This document shows, piece by piece, positions 42,679-53,872 of a stretch of DNA of 64,000 bases; within the stretch, counting starts at the first letter, position 1; every line of letters starts with the position of its first letter. Where the stretch lies: assembly GCF_001905505.1 (NCBI RefSeq), contig NZ_LIPG01000001.1, positions 1,302,001 through 1,366,000 of the forward strand, given 5' to 3'. The notes under the pieces are model-generated. The model was given only the letters and a program-made list of their open reading frames with translations, made no database searches and was not told the origin of the DNA. The position numbers were made by a program, and so were the translations under genes. The DNA is from Streptomyces sp. CB02058 (lineage in GTDB: Bacteria; Actinomycetota; Actinomycetes; Streptomycetales; Streptomycetaceae).

Positions 42679-43791
42679 GTGTCCGTCACCGCCACCGACG
42701 TCGCCGTACTGGACGACCCGCCCACCCCCGCCGCCGCGGGCCGGGTGAGGTTCCGCTTCCTGCGCGGAGGGAAGACCCGCATCGGGCTGCTGATCCTCGC
42801 CTTCTTCGTGCTCCTCGCCGTGGCGGGCCCCTGGCTCGCCCCGTACGACCCGGACGCGATGAGCGACCAGCTGCTGCAACCGCCGTCCGCCGAGCACTGG
42901 TTCGGGACGACCCAGACGGGACAGGACGTCCTCTCCCAGATCCTGGTCGGCACCCGGGGCGTGCTGCTCGTCGGATTCCTCGCCGGCATCCTGGCGACCG
43001 TGCTGTCCGTGCTCATCGGGGTCAGCGCGGGATTCCTCGGCGGCGCCGCCGACGAGGTCCTCTCGATGCTCTCCAACATCTTCCTCGTCATCCCCGGCCT
43101 GCCGCTGATCATCATCATCGCGAGCTTCGTCGAGGACACCGGGGACCTGCTGATAGCCGCCGTCATCGCCCTCACCTCATGGGCCTGGGGCGCCCGCGTG
43201 CTGCGCGCCCAGACCCTGTCGCTGCGGCGCCGCGACTACGTGGAGGCCGCCCGCGCCACGGGCGAGTCCACCTGGCGGATCATCCTGTTCGAGGTCATGC
43301 CGAACCTCACCGCCGTCATCGCCTCCGGCTTCGTCGGCACCGTCATCTTCGCCGTCCTCTCGGAGATCACCCTCGCCTTCATCGGCGTGGCCGACATCTC
43401 CCACTGGAACTGGGGGACCGTCCTCTTCTGGGCGCAGTCCAACCAGGCCCTGGCCCAGGGCGCCTGGTGGTGGTTCGTCCCGGCCGGTCTGTGCATCGCC
43501 CTGCTGGGCACGGCGCTCTCCCTCATCAACTTCGGCATCGACGAGTTCGTCAACCCGCGTCTGCGCACCGCGACGGGCTCCTCCCGGAAGGTCCGGATGC
43601 GGGTCGGCTTCACCCCCGTGGTCCGCACCGCCGAGCCCCGGTCGCCCGGTGCGTCCGAGCCGCCCGCGTTCACCCCCGTGGCCCGCGAGGGCGCCCCCAC
43701 GGAACCGGCGCCGTCCGGCACCCCCACGGAACCGGCGCCGTCCGGCACCCCCGAATCGCCCGGCACGCCCAGCAAGGAGCACAGCGCATGA
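42679..43791 (+). CDS. ABC transporter permease (DppC-like) with Pro-rich tail
   Basis: This 370-residue permease starts at GTG 42679 with AAGGAGG upstream. LAPYDPDAMSDQLLQPPSAE and HWFGTTQTGQDVLSQIL are the DppC N-terminal hallmark; the EAA loop is RRRDYVEAARATGESTWRII with LFEVMPN. Family members are near 290-300 residues; this one has about 70 extra C-terminal residues, Pro/Thr/Glu-rich and containing two exact 27-bp repeats (43694-43720, 43721-43747) encoding TPTEPAPSG. The tail is cytoplasmic and probably disordered. The stop overlaps the next gene (ATGA). Confidence 0.94.
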   Translation: MSVTATDVAVLDDPPTPAAAGRVRFRFLRGGKTRIGLLILAFFVLLAVAGPWLAPYDPDAMSDQLLQPPSAEHWFGTTQTGQDVLSQILVGTRGVLLVGFLAGILATVLSVLIGVSAGFLGGAADEVLSMLSNIFLVIPGLPLIIIIASFVEDTGDLLIAAVIALTSWAWGARVLRAQTLSLRRRDYVEAARATGESTWRIILFEVMPNLTAVIASGFVGTVIFAVLSEITLAFIGVADISHWNWGTVLFWAQSNQALAQGAWWWFVPAGLCIALLGTALSLINFGIDEFVNPRLRTATGSSRKVRMRVGFTPVVRTAEPRSPGASEPPAFTPVAREGAPTEPAPSGTPTEPAPSGTPESPGTPSKEHSA

Positions 43792-44774
43792 CCGCCGAGC
43801 CGATCCTCACCATCAGCGGCCTGAACGTCGACTACGGCACCGGCGAGACCGGCGTCCGCGCGCTGCGGGACATCGACCTCACCCTCCACCGGGGTGAAGT
43901 CCTCGGCCTGGCGGGGGAGTCGGGTTCGGGCAAGTCCACCCTGGCGTACGCCGTCACCCGGCTGCTCTCCCCGCCCGGGGTGATCACCGGCGGGGACGTC
44001 CACTACCACCGGCCGGGCGGTGAGGCCGTCGACATCCTCGCCCTGAGCCCCGACGAGCTGCGCGCCTTCCGCTGGCAGGAGCTGTCGATCGTGTTCCAGG
44101 GGGCGATGAACTCGCTGAACCCGGTGCACACGGTCCACAGCCAGCTCACCGACGTGCTCGCCGCGCACCGCCCCGGCATGCGGGCCGCCGAGCGGACCGC
44201 GCGCGCCGAGGAACTGCTCGGCCTCGTCGGCATCTCCGCGGACCGGCTCGCCGCCTATCCGCACCAGCTCTCCGGCGGTATGCGCCAGCGCGTGATGATC
44301 GCGATGGCGCTCGCCCTGGAGCCCGAGATCGTCATCATGGACGAGCCCACCACCGCACTCGACGTCGTGATGCAGCGGCAGATCCTGCGCAAGCTGGTGG
44401 AACTGCGCGAACGCCTCTCCTTCTCCGTCGTGTTCATCACCCACGACATCTCGCTGCTCATCGAGTTCTCCGACCGCATCGCGATCATGTACGGCGGACG
44501 GATCGTGGAGCAGGCGGGCGCCGCCGAGATCTACCGCGACCCGCGCCACCCCTACAGCGAGGGCCTGCTGCACTCCTTCCCCGCGCTGCACGGCCCCCGG
44601 CGCGAGCTCACCGGCATCCCCGGCTCACCCCCGCACCTGTCCGCCATGCCCGCCGGCTGCGCCTTCCATCCCCGCTGCGGCAAGGCCTTCGACGCCTGTT
44701 CCGCACGGGTGCCGGTCCTCGCCGCGCCGGACGCAGGCCAGGACCGCGAGGTCGCCTGCTGGCTGCACCACTGA
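43788..44774 (+). CDS. ABC transporter ATP-binding protein (DppD-like)
   Basis: This 328-residue ATPase starts at ATG 43788, overlapping the permease stop by 4 nt. It has Walker [11 protein letters not shown]-loop [15 protein letters not shown], signature LSGGMRQRVMIAMAL, Walker B IVIMDEPTTALD and H-loop FITHD. The C-terminal CAFHPRCGKAFDACSARVPV is the Opp/Dpp extension. With the DppF-like protein it forms the ATPase heterodimer of the importer. The GH1 gene follows after 49 bp in the same direction. Confidence 0.95.
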   Translation: MTAEPILTISGLNVDYGTGETGVRALRDIDLTLHRGEVLGLAGESGSGKSTLAYAVTRLLSPPGVITGGDVHYHRPGGEAVDILALSPDELRAFRWQELSIVFQGAMNSLNPVHTVHSQLTDVLAAHRPGMRAAERTARAEELLGLVGISADRLAAYPHQLSGGMRQRVMIAMALALEPEIVIMDEPTTALDVVMQRQILRKLVELRERLSFSVVFITHDISLLIEFSDRIAIMYGGRIVEQAGAAEIYRDPRHPYSEGLLHSFPALHGPRRELTGIPGSPPHLSAMPAGCAFHPRCGKAFDACSARVPVLAAPDAGQDREVACWLHH

Positions 44775-44823
44775 CCGCACCACCGCTCACCACCCCACAG
44801 CACACCCGGAGTTACGGAGACCC

Positions 44824-46236
<1,413 letters not shown>

Positions 46237-46257
46237 CCCGTATCGGAGCACCCCCAC

Positions 46258-48132
46258 ATGCCCTCACGTACGACGTTGTTCGCCACGACCGCCGCCCTGA
46301 TCGCCCTCACCACCCCCATGGCCCTCGCCGCCCCCGCCCCCGACCCCGCGGTGCGGGCCGCCGCTGCGGCCTGGGACACCGACAGGGCGGCGTCCGCCTA
46401 CACCGCGAACCCGGGCGCGGTCACCGCGTCCGGCAGCGAGAACGCCGGGGTCGCCCCGGGGGCCGCGGCCGACGGCGACGCCGCCACCCGCTGGTCCAGC
46501 AACTTCGCCGACGACGCCTGGATACGGATCGACCTGGGCGCCACGATCCGCATCAACCAGGTCAAGCTGGAGTGGGAGGCCGCCTACGGCAAGCGGTACG
46601 TCCTGGAGGTCTCCAGGAACGGCACGGACTGGACGCCCTTCTACACCGAGACGGAGGGCACCGGCGGCACCGTCACCGCCCACACCTACCCGCAGGAGGT
46701 CACCGGCCGCTACGTCCGGATGCGTGGCGTGGAGCGCGCCACCCCCTACGGCTACTCGCTCTTCTCCTTCCAGGTGTACGGCGGCGAGCCGGCCCCCGCG
46801 TCCACGACCCGCGCCAACCTCGCCCTGAACCACCCCGCCTTCGGGAACCTCTACCAGCACGCCGGCAACTCACCCGCCTACGTCACCGACGGCGGCTGGC
46901 CCGCCGACCTCAAGGCGGACCGCTCCCGCTGGTCCTCCGACTGGAACGCGGACCGCTGGGTCGGCGTCGACCTCGGTGCCACCTCCACCATCAGCAGCCT
47001 CGACCTGTACTGGGAGGCCGCCTACGCCGTCGACTACGAGATCCAGGTCTCCGACGACAACAGGACCTGGCGCACCGTGCACCGCCCGTCCGCCTCCGAG
47101 GTCGCCGCCCGGCGCGCCGACGTGAAGTCCCCCGGCGACGCCGTGGGCCGCCACGACACGATCACCCTGTCCGCCCCCGCCACCGGCCGCTACGTCCGGA
47201 TGCTCGGCAAGGAGCGCCGCTCCTTCTACAACCCGGCTCCCTCCACAGCCCAGTTCGGCTACTCCCTCTACGAGTTCCAGGTGTGGGGCACCGGCGGCAG
47301 CGCGAACGCCGCCTACCCGGCCCTGCCCACGAACCCCGGCGGCGCGTACACCACGAAGTTCTTCGACGACTTCACCGGATCGGGCCTCGACCGCTCCAAG
47401 TGGCGTGTGGTGCGCACCGGTACGGAGATGGGCCCGGTCAACGGCGAGTCCCAGGCGTACGTCGACTCGCCCGCCAACATCCGGACCGAGAACGGAGCCC
47501 TGGTCCTGGAGTCGAAGTACTGCAAGGGCTGCACCTCCACGCCCAACGGCACGTTCGACTTCACCTCCGGCCGCGTCGACACCAACACGAAGTTCGACTT
47601 CACCTACGGCAGGGTCAGCGCCCGCATGAAGCTGCCCGTCGGCGACGGGTACTGGCCGGCCTTCTGGATGCTGGGCAGCGACGTCGACGACCCGGCGGTC
47701 TCCTGGCCCGGCTCCGGCGAGACGGACATCATGGAGAACATCGGCTACGGCGACTGGACCAGCTCCGCCCTGCACGGCCCCGGGTACTCCGCCGACGGCA
47801 ACATCGGCAAGCAGCAGACGTATCCGAACGGCGGACGCGGCGACCAGTGGCACACCTACGGCGTCGAGTGGACGCCCGAAGGCATGACCTTCACCGTCGA
47901 CGACCGCGTCGTCCAGCAGACCTCCCGCCAGAAGCTGGAGTCGACCCGCGGCAAGTGGGTCTTCGACCACAACCAGTACGTGATCCTCAACCTTGCCCTC
48001 GGCGGGGCCTATCCCGCCGGCTGGAACAAGGTCACCCAGCCCTACTGGGGCCTCCCGCAGTCCAGCGTCGACCGCGTCGCGCAGGGCGGCATCAAGGCGG
48101 AGATCGACTGGGTGCGGGTCGAGCAGAAGTAG
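46258..48132 (+). CDS. Secreted GH16 beta-glucanase with two F5/8 type C domains
   Basis: This 624-residue protein starts with a Sec signal peptide (to about residue 25, ALAAPAP). Two discoidin-like (F5/8 C, CBM32-type) domains follow (about 40-180 and 185-345), each with the GR.YVRM..ER pattern (TGRYVRMRGVERATPYGYSL, TGRYVRMLGKERRSF). The C-terminal half is a GH16 domain with the catalytic motif GETDIMEN near residues 487-494 and flanking WPAFWMLGSDV and WHTYGVEWTPEGMTFTVDD. GH16 enzymes of this type cut beta-1,3- or mixed beta-1,3-1,4-glucan. The gene lies 21 bp after GH1. Which glucan is preferred cannot be told. Confidence 0.94.
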   Translation: MPSRTTLFATTAALIALTTPMALAAPAPDPAVRAAAAAWDTDRAASAYTANPGAVTASGSENAGVAPGAAADGDAATRWSSNFADDAWIRIDLGATIRINQVKLEWEAAYGKRYVLEVSRNGTDWTPFYTETEGTGGTVTAHTYPQEVTGRYVRMRGVERATPYGYSLFSFQVYGGEPAPASTTRANLALNHPAFGNLYQHAGNSPAYVTDGGWPADLKADRSRWSSDWNADRWVGVDLGATSTISSLDLYWEAAYAVDYEIQVSDDNRTWRTVHRPSASEVAARRADVKSPGDAVGRHDTITLSAPATGRYVRMLGKERRSFYNPAPSTAQFGYSLYEFQVWGTGGSANAAYPALPTNPGGAYTTKFFDDFTGSGLDRSKWRVVRTGTEMGPVNGESQAYVDSPANIRTENGALVLESKYCKGCTSTPNGTFDFTSGRVDTNTKFDFTYGRVSARMKLPVGDGYWPAFWMLGSDVDDPAVSWPGSGETDIMENIGYGDWTSSALHGPGYSADGNIGKQQTYPNGGRGDQWHTYGVEWTPEGMTFTVDDRVVQQTSRQKLESTRGKWVFDHNQYVILNLALGGAYPAGWNKVTQPYWGLPQSSVDRVAQGGIKAEIDWVRVEQK

Positions 48133-48170
48133 CCCCGTCCACCGACCACCGGAGCAGAGAAGAGCCGCGC

Positions 48171-51100
48171 ATGCCCCGTACACCGCACGCCCGCGCACGC
48201 CATCGCGCGAGACCGGCGACCGCCGCGCTCGCCGCGGCCACCGTCCTCGCCTCACTCCTCGCCGGGGCCGTCCCCAGCGCGGCGGCCGACGCCGAGGAAC
48301 CGGCCCCCGTCCTCGTCGACCGCTTCGAGGGCGAGGTGCCCCTCGGCAACCCGCCCGCCGACTCCCTGTTCACCTGGGGCGGCGACGCGGACGACCACCC
48401 GGCGCTGGAGTTCAAGGAGCGCGCCGACGCCCCCGAGGGCTCCAAGGTCCTCCAGGGCACCTACGACATCAGCGCCTGGGGCGGACTCAGCCATGAGTTC
48501 GCCGTCGACCAGCCCCCGAAGGACTGGACCGCCCACAAGGGCATCCGCTTCTGGTGGTACGGCCAGAACACCGCGCCCCTGCCGCCCGGTTCGGGCAAGC
48601 GGATCAACTTCGAGATCAAGGACGGCGGCGCGAACGGCGGCGCCTCCGAGCTGTGGACCACCTCCTTCACCGACGACTGGGAGGGCTGGCACCAGGTCGA
48701 GATCCCCTTCGCGGACTTCGTCTACCGCGCGGACTACCAGCCCGTCGGCGGCATCGACCAGGTCCTCGGCCTGAACGAGATGTGGGGCTACGCCGTCACG
48801 CTGCCGACCGGCGCCCCCGGCTCCTTCGCCATGGACGCCGTCGAGCTGTACGGCAAGGCCGACCCGGCGCTGAAGTCGAGCGTCGTCGTCGACTCCGCCG
48901 TGCACACGGTGAAGGAGGGCGGGACGGCGGACATCAGGATCTCCGTCGCCACCACCGGCTCCGTACCCATCGAGGAGCCCGTCACCGTCGCCTACACGAC
49001 CAAGGGCGGCAGCGCCGAGTCCGGCAAGGACTACACCCCGGTCACCGGCACCCACACCTTCCCCGCCGGCACCGCGTCCGGCACCACGCACACCGTCTCC
49101 GTGGCCACCGCCAAGGACAGGGGCGCCGAGTCCGCGGAGACGATCCCGCTGGAGCTCACCGTCACCGGGGCCAAGGCGCCCAAGGAGAACCCGCAGGTCG
49201 TCATCGACGCCCACGGGCTGCCGTACCAGAACGCGAAGCTGCCGGTGAAGCAGCGGGTCGCCGACCTGCTGGCGCGGATGTCCCCCGCGGAGAAGGCCGG
49301 GCAGATGACCCAGGCCGAGCGCAACGCGCTGAAGTCGCAGGGCGACATCGCCGCGTACGACCTCGGTTCGCTGCTCTCCGGCGGCGGCTCGGTGCCCACC
49401 CCGAACACGCCCGAGGCGTGGGCGAAGATGGTGGACGCCTACCAGCTGCGCGCGCAGGCCACCCGCTTCCAGATCCCGCTGATCTACGGCGTGGACGCGG
49501 TGCACGGGCACAACAACGTGATCGGCTCGACGATCATGCCGCACAACATCGGCATCGGCGCGGGCCGCGACCCGAAGCTCGCCGAGAAGACCGGCGCCGT
49601 CACCGCGAGCGAGGTCCGCGCCACCGGCATCCCCTGGGACTTCGCCCCCTGCGTCTGCGTCACCCGTGACGAGCGCTGGGGCCGTTCCTACGAGGCGTAC
49701 GGCGAGGACCCCGCCCTGGTCGAGGCCATGGAGACGGTCATCAACGGCATGCAGGGCAGCCCGTCCGGCAAGGACCTGGACCGCAACGACAAGGTGCTGG
49801 CCAGCGCCAAGCACTTCGTCGGCGATGGCGGCACGGAGTTCGGCTCGTCCACCACCGGCTCGTACACCATCGACCAGGGCGTCACCAAGGTCACCCGCGA
49901 GGAGCTCGAAGCCGTCCACCTCGCGCCCTTCGCCGAGTCCGTGAAGCGGGGCGTCGGCACGGTCATGCCGTCGTACTCCTCGCTGGACGTCCTCGGCGAC
50001 AACGCCGGCCCGGTGAAGATGCACGCCAACGCCGAGATGATCAACGGTGTGCTCAAGGACCGGATGGGCTTCGAGGGCTTCGTCATCAGCGACTGGCAGG
50101 CCATCGACCAGATCCCCGGCGACTACGCCAGCGACGTCCGCACCTCGGTCAACGCCGGCCTGGACATGATCATGGTCCCGACCGCGTACCAGGACTTCAC
50201 GAAGACGCTCCAGAGCGAGGTCACCGCCGGCCGGATCAGCCAGGCCCGGATCGACGACGCCGTGTCGCGCATCCTCACCCAGAAGTTCCGCCTCGGCCTC
50301 TTCGAGAAGCCGTACGCCGACACGTCCAACCTGGACGACGTCGGCTCGGCCGGGCACCGCGCGGTCGCCCGTGAGGCAGCCGCCAAGTCCCAGGTGCTCC
50401 TGAAGAACGACGGCCCGGTGCTCCCGCTCAAGGCCTCGCAGAAGGTCTACGTCGCCGGCTCCAACGCCGACGACCTCGGCAACCAGGCGGGCGGCTGGAC
50501 CGTCAGCTGGCAGGGGGCCTCCGGTGCCACCACCACGGGCACGACGATCCTGGAGGGCATCGAGAAGAACACCTCGTCGGCCACCTTCTCCCAGGACGCC
50601 TCCGCCCCGACCGACGGCTACGACGCCGGTGTGGTGGTCGTCGGCGAGAAGCCGTACGCCGAGGGCATCGGGGACGTCGGCAACGGACACGACCTGGAGC
50701 TCACCGACGCCGACAAGAAGGCGATCGACACGGTCTGCGCGGCCATGAAGTGCGCGGTCCTCGTCGTCTCCGGCCGCCCCCAGCTCATCGGGGACCGGCT
50801 CGGCGACATCGACGCGCTGGTCGCCTCCTGGCTGCCCGGCACCGAGGGGGACGGCGTCGCCGACGTCCTCTACGGCAAGCGGGCCTTCACCGGACAGCTC
50901 CCGGTGACCTGGCCGAAGTCCGAGGCGCAGCTGCCGGTCAACGTCGGTGACACGGTGTACGACCCGCAGTTCCCGTACGGCTGGGGTCTCACCACGCTGA
51001 AGAAGGTCCCCACGGGCGGTGAGGCCACGCTCACCGGCCTCGCCGTCGCCGCCCAGCTCGCCGAGCGGGCGGGCCTCGGGAAGACCGCGGCCGGCAAGGA

Positions 51101-51257
51101 GATCGTCGACAGGGCGAGGCTCCTGGTCCAGCAGCGGGCCGGCGGAAAGCTGACCCAGGCGGTCTCCAAGCCGTTCGCCGAGGCCGACCACCTGCTGCTC
51201 ACCGGCGATCTCACCGGAGCGGTGGCGAAGCTGCGAGCGGCGTACCGCGCCGTGTAG
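48171..51257 (+). CDS. Large secreted GH3 exo-beta-glucosidase with CBM11-like and Calx-beta domains
   Basis: This 1028-residue protein has an Arg-rich Sec signal peptide (cleavage near PSAAADA, about residue 42). Residues about 48-235 resemble a CBM11/CIA30 beta-sandwich (VLVDRFEG, WEGWHQVEIPFADFVYR, MDAVELYG); CBM11 binds mixed-linkage glucan. Residues about 240-345 form a Calx-beta-like domain (GSAESGKDYTPVTGTHTFPA). The GH3 barrel follows (VDAVHGHNNVIG, KHFVGDGGT, nucleophile Asp near 641 in GFVISDWQAI), then the GH3 C-terminal domain and an extra helical tail of about 90 residues (AQLAERAGLGKTAAGKEIVD). GGAGCAGAGAAGAG precedes the ATG. It ends the operon. Confidence 0.92.
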   Translation: MPRTPHARARHRARPATAALAAATVLASLLAGAVPSAAADAEEPAPVLVDRFEGEVPLGNPPADSLFTWGGDADDHPALEFKERADAPEGSKVLQGTYDISAWGGLSHEFAVDQPPKDWTAHKGIRFWWYGQNTAPLPPGSGKRINFEIKDGGANGGASELWTTSFTDDWEGWHQVEIPFADFVYRADYQPVGGIDQVLGLNEMWGYAVTLPTGAPGSFAMDAVELYGKADPALKSSVVVDSAVHTVKEGGTADIRISVATTGSVPIEEPVTVAYTTKGGSAESGKDYTPVTGTHTFPAGTASGTTHTVSVATAKDRGAESAETIPLELTVTGAKAPKENPQVVIDAHGLPYQNAKLPVKQRVADLLARMSPAEKAGQMTQAERNALKSQGDIAAYDLGSLLSGGGSVPTPNTPEAWAKMVDAYQLRAQATRFQIPLIYGVDAVHGHNNVIGSTIMPHNIGIGAGRDPKLAEKTGAVTASEVRATGIPWDFAPCVCVTRDERWGRSYEAYGEDPALVEAMETVINGMQGSPSGKDLDRNDKVLASAKHFVGDGGTEFGSSTTGSYTIDQGVTKVTREELEAVHLAPFAESVKRGVGTVMPSYSSLDVLGDNAGPVKMHANAEMINGVLKDRMGFEGFVISDWQAIDQIPGDYASDVRTSVNAGLDMIMVPTAYQDFTKTLQSEVTAGRISQARIDDAVSRILTQKFRLGLFEKPYADTSNLDDVGSAGHRAVAREAAAKSQVLLKNDGPVLPLKASQKVYVAGSNADDLGNQAGGWTVSWQGASGATTTGTTILEGIEKNTSSATFSQDASAPTDGYDAGVVVVGEKPYAEGIGDVGNGHDLELTDADKKAIDTVCAAMKCAVLVVSGRPQLIGDRLGDIDALVASWLPGTEGDGVADVLYGKRAFTGQLPVTWPKSEAQLPVNVGDTVYDPQFPYGWGLTTLKKVPTGGEATLTGLAVAAQLAERAGLGKTAAGKEIVDRARLLVQQRAGGKLTQAVSKPFAEADHLLLTGDLTGAVAKLRAAYRAV

Positions 51258-51278
51258 CCGCGTAACAGCACGAAAGGG

Positions 51279-51314
51279 ACCCGGGCGGGTGGCGCATTTG
51301 TCACCCGTCCGGGT
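51279..51314 (+). terminator. terminator of the beta-glucan operon
   Basis: ACCCGGGCGGGTG (51279-51291) and CACCCGTCCGGGT (51302-51314) pair with one mismatch around a 10-nt loop, 22 nt after the GH3 stop. Confidence 0.75.
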
Positions 51315-51326
51315 TACTTTCGGAGT

Positions 51327-52718
51327 ATGCGGAACAGGCTGTTCGCTCCCTTGTGGGCCTGCCTGCTGCTGATGCTCTCGGCGGCACTGCTGGCCATGTC
51401 CTCCACCGCCCATGCCGCCCCCGCCACGATCGACGACGCCGCCCGCGCCCTGCGGCAGGGCCCCGTCTACGTCGACCCGGCCGCGTCCGGCCAGCTCTCG
51501 GCGGCCCAGGAGGCCGCCCTGGAGAAGAAGATCACCGACGCCGACAAGCCGGTCTTCGTGGCCGTCCTGCCGGCGACGTCCGAGTACCCGGCCGACAACC
51601 TCCTCCGGAACCTGCGGACCGACACCGGGATCACCGGTGTCTACGCGGTCCGCCTCGGCGACGGCTTCGACGCGGGCGCCGACCCGCAGGTGATGCCGGT
51701 CCGGGCGGTCGACAACCTCACCACCGCCGTGAAGGCACCCGGCACCGACACGAACGCCGCGACCCAGCTCAACGCCTTCGTCGACCGGGCCGTCAAGGAG
51801 GCCAAGGGCAGCGCCCCGGCCTCCTGGTCCGGCGGTGACGACGCCGCCGACGGCGCGGCGAACGGCGTCCCGGTGGGCGGCCTGATCGTCCTCGGCGGCG
51901 TGGTCCTGATCGGCGGGGGCGCGGCCTTCGCCGTCGTCCGCCGCAACAGGAAGCGGAAGGAGGAGGAAGAGCGGGCCGCCCTGGAGAAGCTCAGGGTCGT
52001 CGTGGACGAGGACATCACCGCGTACGGCGAAACCCTGGACCGGCTGGACTTCCATCCGGGGGAGAAGGGCGCCGACGACGCGATGCGCGTCGACTACGAG
52101 CGTGCGCTCGACTCCTACGACGACGCCAAGTCCCGCATGGGCAACGCCCAGCACCCGTCCGACGTGCGAGGGGTGACCCAGGCCCTGGAGGACGGCCGCT
52201 TCTCGCTCGCGGTCCTGGAGGCCAGGCGCACCGGCCGCGCGCTGCCGGCACGCCGCCCGCCCTGCTTCTTCGACCCGCGCCACGGCCCCTCGGTCGCGGA
52301 CGTCCTGTGGACGCCGTCCGGCGGCGCGGCCCGCGAGGTCCCGGTCTGCGGCGCGGACGAGGTCCGGCTGCGCGAGGGCGAGGACCCCATGAGCCGTACG
52401 GTCGACGTCGGCGACGGCCGCCGCCGCCCCTACTGGGAGGCGGGCCCGGCCTACGGCCCCTGGGCCGGCGGCTACTTCGGCGGCGGTCTGCTGCCCGGCC
52501 TGCTGGTCGGCACCATGCTCGGCTCGATGCTCTCCACCCCGGCGTACGCGGCGGAGTACGGCGGCGGTGACTTCGGCGGGGGCGGTGAATGGAGCGGCGG
52601 TGACGTCTCCGGCTCCGACTTCGACTCGTCCGGCTTCGGTGGCTTCGGCGACGGGGGCGGCTTCGGGGACGGCGGTGGATTCGGAGGCGGCGGCTTCGAC
52701 GGAGGCGGCGGGTTCTGA
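51327..52718 (+). CDS. Conserved actinobacterial membrane protein with Gly-rich tail
   Basis: This 463-residue protein has a Sec signal or anchor (LLLMLSAALLAMSSTAHAAP). An extracytoplasmic domain of about 150 residues follows (QGPVYVDPAASGQLSAAQEA, VAVLPATSEYPADNLLRNLR). A membrane helix lies near 190-212 (VGGLIVLGGVVLIGGGAAFA), then a charged cytoplasmic coiled-coil region (RRNRKRKEEEERAALEKLRV). The tail ends in tandem Gly/Phe/Asp-rich repeats (FGDGGGFGDGGGFGGGGFDG). Members of this type are frequent in Streptomyces with no established role. The start lies close behind the operon hairpin with CGGAG almost adjacent. Confidence 0.85.
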   Translation: MRNRLFAPLWACLLLMLSAALLAMSSTAHAAPATIDDAARALRQGPVYVDPAASGQLSAAQEAALEKKITDADKPVFVAVLPATSEYPADNLLRNLRTDTGITGVYAVRLGDGFDAGADPQVMPVRAVDNLTTAVKAPGTDTNAATQLNAFVDRAVKEAKGSAPASWSGGDDAADGAANGVPVGGLIVLGGVVLIGGGAAFAVVRRNRKRKEEEERAALEKLRVVVDEDITAYGETLDRLDFHPGEKGADDAMRVDYERALDSYDDAKSRMGNAQHPSDVRGVTQALEDGRFSLAVLEARRTGRALPARRPPCFFDPRHGPSVADVLWTPSGGAAREVPVCGADEVRLREGEDPMSRTVDVGDGRRRPYWEAGPAYGPWAGGYFGGGLLPGLLVGTMLGSMLSTPAYAAEYGGGDFGGGGEWSGGDVSGSDFDSSGFGGFGDGGGFGDGGGFGGGGFDGGGGF

Positions 52719-52743
52719 GCCTCTTCGGGGCGTGCCGGCGCTC

Positions 52744-53754
52744 CTACCTCAGACGGGTCCACCAGACGGCCACTCCGCCGAGGAGGATCAGCAGGCACAT
52801 CACGGCGTTGCTCCGCCGGTAGTCCATCAGGACCGCCGCGAACTCGCGGATCGTCGCGTTGGGCCAGAAGTACGCGGCCGTGGGCGCGCCGACCACCTGC
52901 CCCCGGATCCGGACCCGTCGGGCGGTGAGGGCGGCACGGAAGGCGTGGTAGTTGTTCGTCACGACGACGCACCGGTAGCCGGGTTTCGCCTCCTCCATGA
53001 TCGCTTTGCTGAACCGCAGGTTCTCCTCCGTCGTCGTCGACCGGTCCTCCCGCCGGATGAGGTGAGCCGGAAAGCCCTCGGCCACCAGGTGGTCCGCCAT
53101 GGCGTGGGATTCGGGCAGGTCCTCGTCGGGGCCCTGCCCGCCCGAGGTGATGAGCACGGGGGAACCGCCGCGCCGGGAGAGCCGGGCGTGGACCTCCCGC
53201 CCCCGCTTCAGCCGGCTCGCGAGCAGCGGCGGCACGGTGGATCCGCCGACGAGCCCCGACCCCAGCACCACCACGAAATCGGCGCTGCGGCGTACCAGCA
53301 GCCGTCCGTAGAGGAAGGCGTAGCAGACGAAGCACAGGAACAGGAACGAGAAGTAGAGCGCCAGCCCGCCGGCCGCGGCCGCCACCCCGATCAGCACCGG
53401 GGTCCGCAGCACGGCGGCGACCGCCAGCAGGGCGAGCACGGCGAGGATCGCCAGGGCGCTCAGCAACGACAGCAGGTTGGACGGGCTCCTGCCCTCCTTG
53501 CGCAGCATCCGTACGCCGTTGAGGAAGAGGAAGTACGTCAGGACGAGGACGGCCACGGCACCCGGAACCAGCAGCGACACCGCCACGACCCGTGCCGGCA
53601 CGGACCCCGACGAGACCAGGCTGTACAGGAGGCCCGCCAGGGCGCAGAGGACCGCCAGTCCCAGGATCACGGCGTTGCTGAACTTCCGGCGCTCACGCGC
53701 GACGCTGACGCAGAAGGTGAGAAGAAGAAGCGCCGCCGGGGCGTAGACCACCAT
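52744..53754 (-). CDS. YdcF/DUF218-family membrane protein
   Basis: This 336-residue protein has about five N-terminal membrane segments (MVVYAPAALLLLTFCVSVAR onward) and one C-terminal helix (VMCLLILLGGVAVWW). A DUF218 domain lies between (ADFVVVLGSGL, SPVLITSGGQGPDEDLPESH, AMADHLVAEG, TTTEENLRFSKAIMEE, CVVVTNNYHAFRAA). YdcF/SanA relatives are linked to envelope functions. ATG 53754 is chosen; TACGCT lies 8 nt upstream on the minus strand and no ribosome-binding site is seen, so a leaderless message is likely. A GTG two codons earlier is an alternative. Confidence 0.88.
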   Translation of the reverse strand: MVVYAPAALLLLTFCVSVARERRKFSNAVILGLAVLCALAGLLYSLVSSGSVPARVVAVSLLVPGAVAVLVLTYFLFLNGVRMLRKEGRSPSNLLSLLSALAILAVLALLAVAAVLRTPVLIGVAAAAGGLALYFSFLFLCFVCYAFLYGRLLVRRSADFVVVLGSGLVGGSTVPPLLASRLKRGREVHARLSRRGGSPVLITSGGQGPDEDLPESHAMADHLVAEGFPAHLIRREDRSTTTEENLRFSKAIMEEAKPGYRCVVVTNNYHAFRAALTARRVRIRGQVVGAPTAAYFWPNATIREFAAVLMDYRRSNAVMCLLILLGGVAVWWTRLR

Positions 53755-53872
53755 GCGCACAGCGTAGGCAGCGCGCCGAGCCGGCGGGGCGGCGAGGTGG
53801 GACCACGGCGGGAAGGTGCGGGTGGCGCGGAGATCCGGCGTGTCTTCCGGGGCCGTGAGCCGTTGATCCGGC

